Source: Eubacteriales bacterium (GTDB lineage Bacteria > Bacillota > Clostridia > Lachnospirales > Lachnospiraceae). Taken from it: a stretch of 64,000 nt of DNA. The DNA is taken from assembly GCA_030536575.1 (NCBI GenBank), contig JAUNPS010000018.1, forward strand, positions 1 through 64,000. Reading direction: 5' to 3'. Every line of letters starts with the position of its first letter. Position 1 is the stretch's first letter. Position numbers and translations under genes: made by a program. The notes beneath the pieces are model-generated. The model saw only the letters and a list, made by a program, of their open reading frames with translations, was not told the origin of the DNA and searched no databases. Positions 63,069-64,000 of the stretch are shown here, piece by piece.

Positions 63069-63452
63069 ATGGGAGTTCGAAGGACATACAGGCTGAACGT
63101 TCTTTTCTGCATCCTTCTCATAACAATGCTCTACTGGCAGGCGCAGGCTGTGTCTGCCGCAGAAACCATCAACATTGACGAGGAGCTGCGTACAGGAACC
63201 TGTGTGACGCTCCAGGCCGGAGAAGGGAAATCTTGGGGGGAAACGAAGTGGCAGGTAGCAAATCCTGCAATTCTCCGACTGGACCGAACGACAGGAAACC
63301 GTGTCAGAGTCTATCCGGTAAAGGCCGGAAAAACGACTGTTATTGCGCGAATGAATGACACGACCCTGATTTACCGCGTCAATGTGACGGCCGGTACTTC
63401 TTTGGAAAAATCCCAGGGGACGCCTGTCTGGAAACGATTTGCAATATATTGA
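63069..63452 (+). CDS. small secreted Ig-like (BIG2-type) protein
   Basis: A 127-aa protein with a signal peptide (about 1-30, VLFCILLITMLYWQAQAVSA) and one small beta-sandwich (about 40-112; TKWQVANPAILRLDR, VYPVKAGKTTVIARM), like a single bacterial Ig-like group 2 domain. It would be exported; no wall anchor is visible. AAGGAGG precedes the ATG. Its position next to the kinase-regulator pair and the candidate repeats suggests that it is a target of that system. Confidence 0.65.
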   Translation: MGVRRTYRLNVLFCILLITMLYWQAQAVSAAETINIDEELRTGTCVTLQAGEGKSWGETKWQVANPAILRLDRTTGNRVRVYPVKAGKTTVIARMNDTTLIYRVNVTAGTSLEKSQGTPVWKRFAIY

Positions 63453-63589
63453 GAGGGCAGCACGGCGCCGGGGCAGACGATGGGAATCGGCTGGGGAGAC
63501 TCCGGCGGGGCTTTGGGCCAGGCACAGGCGCGGGAGAGTTCCAAATGACGTGCCAGGATTTGGAGAGGAACGCGTTGGCGCAGAGCGGA

Positions 63590-63623
63590 AAAAGTATCCG
63601 GGACCGGAACCGGATACTTTTTT
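63590..63623 (+). terminator. intrinsic terminator
   Basis: AAAAGTATCCGG (63590-63601) pairs perfectly with CCGGATACTTTT (63610-63621), followed by TT. It is 137 bp after the stop of the secreted protein gene; the DNA between holds nothing I recognise. Confidence 0.75.
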
Positions 63624-63684
63624 GCTTTATAGGAAATACCTTTTTGTGATAAAACTGTAACACATTGTTCCTATAAAGCAAAAA
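63619..63684 (+). repeat. 17-bp perfect inverted repeat
   Basis: TTTTTGCTTTATAGGAA (63619-63635) and TTCCTATAAAGCAAAAA (63668-63684) are exact inverted repeats with 32 bp between. The left arm overlaps the T-run of the preceding terminator. Confidence 0.85.
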
Positions 63685-63697
63685 GCCCTCCGGGCCG

Positions 63698-63866
63698 GGT
63701 GCTGAGCGCCAGTGGCGCTCGTTTAGCACCGACCGAAGCGGAGCGTAGAAGCACACAGATGCGAGAAGAAGATTTTGCCTTCGGCAAACGCATCTGGCGC
63801 GGCAAAAGTGTGCTTCTTGGATGATAAAGAGGGCGCGGGAGTGTGCGAAGCACACTTTTGTTGTTT
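63698..63866 (+). other. run of nested hairpins before the macro-domain gene
   Basis: Three structures follow one another. First: GGTGCT/AGCACC with GAGCGCC/GGCGCTC inside (63698-63730). Second: AGAAGCACAC/GTGTGCTTCT with AGATGCG/CGCATCT and TTTGCC/GGCAAA inside (63747-63817). Third: GTGTGC-GAA-GCACAC (63841-63855) with a T-rich tail, terminator-like. Arms of the second and third share GTGTGC/GCACAC and could pair in alternative ways. Confidence 0.55.
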
Positions 63867-63925
63867 CATTGCATTTCCAGCGGCGCTCTGATAGAATAAA
63901 TCCAAGAAAAAAGGAGAGGGTTCAA

Positions 63926-64000
63926 ATGCCATTCAAAATCATTCGCCAAGACATTACAAAAATGAACGTCGATGCCATCGTCAATGCCGCCAATACGGCC
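63926..64000 (+). CDS. macro domain protein, N-terminal part (cut by window end)
   Basis: The first 25 codons read MPFKIIRQDITKMNVDAIVNAANTA. The D-I-T-x-x-x-V-D-A-I-V-N-A-A-N pattern is the ADP-ribose-binding start of macro domains (O-acetyl-ADP-ribose or ADP-ribosyl-protein hydrolases). AAGGAGAGGG precedes the ATG. The rest lies outside the window. Confidence 0.85.
   Translation, partial: MPFKIIRQDITKMNVDAIVNAANTA

Overview
The window looks like chromosomal DNA of a gut Firmicute, most likely a Lachnospiraceae member (inference). The grounds are mid-GC coding DNA with AGGAGG-type ribosome sites, a TetR/MMPL/heptad-repeat secretion cluster, a RACo-like corrinoid activator, GH27 and GH35 glycosidases and an AgrC/AgrA-like GHKL-LytTR pair. 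No rRNA, tRNA or CRISPR array was seen.

Layout. (1) 1-6176 is the right end of an integrated element: an SF2 helicase, two small hypotheticals, an AAA-ATPase/PD-(D/E)XK protein and a large serine recombinase. It abuts a truncated host gene end at 6160-6315. A 142-bp MITE-like element with terminal inverted repeats and an 8-bp target duplication lies in front of the recombinase. (2) 6356-16706 is ordinary host DNA: an inosine/uracil-type glycosylase, a TetR regulator divergent from an MMPL transporter and a 1141-aa repeat protein, a MATE pump, and panC with a BASS transporter behind a leader that ends in an intrinsic terminator. (3) 16755-22209 is mostly minus strand: two GNATs, a vWA protein and an HTH partner whose 5' end is disturbed by a truncated MITE copy, a DUF3788 protein and guaA. 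(4) 22413-48710 is a defence island. It starts with a relic second copy of the vWA locus, then an Xre regulator and a complete type 1 BREX set (brxA, brxB, brxC, pglX, pglZ, brxL).

The BREX operon is unusually loaded. Between brxC and pglZ there are three separate SMC/OLD-like ATPase modules: ATPase + DUF4276 TOPRIM-like; an ATPase alone; and ATPase + a small ExK protein. The second is preceded by a decayed copy of the first 100 bp of pglX, a footprint of past recombination. A Schlafen/AlbA_2-GHKL-HTH protein sits between pglZ and brxL. After brxL comes a same-strand cassette of LRR protein, Ser/Thr kinase with zinc ribbon, vWA, PP2C phosphatase, transglutaminase-like protein and HTH/PD-(D/E)XK-like protein. 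This resembles the TerY-P triad (vWA + PP2C + kinase) with added effectors, and is the best candidate here for an undescribed defence or signalling system.

(5) 48958-64000 returns to host functions: a CrtC/lipocalin-like protein with a divergent TetR, a Pif1-like helicase carrying an RNase H1 hybrid-binding domain, GH27 and GH35 glycosidases, a small membrane protein, RACo-like activator, polysaccharide deacetylase, RarA, a GHKL-LytTR two-component system, a small secreted Ig-like protein with a candidate LytTR site, a hairpin-rich intergenic stretch, and the start of a macro-domain gene cut by the window end.
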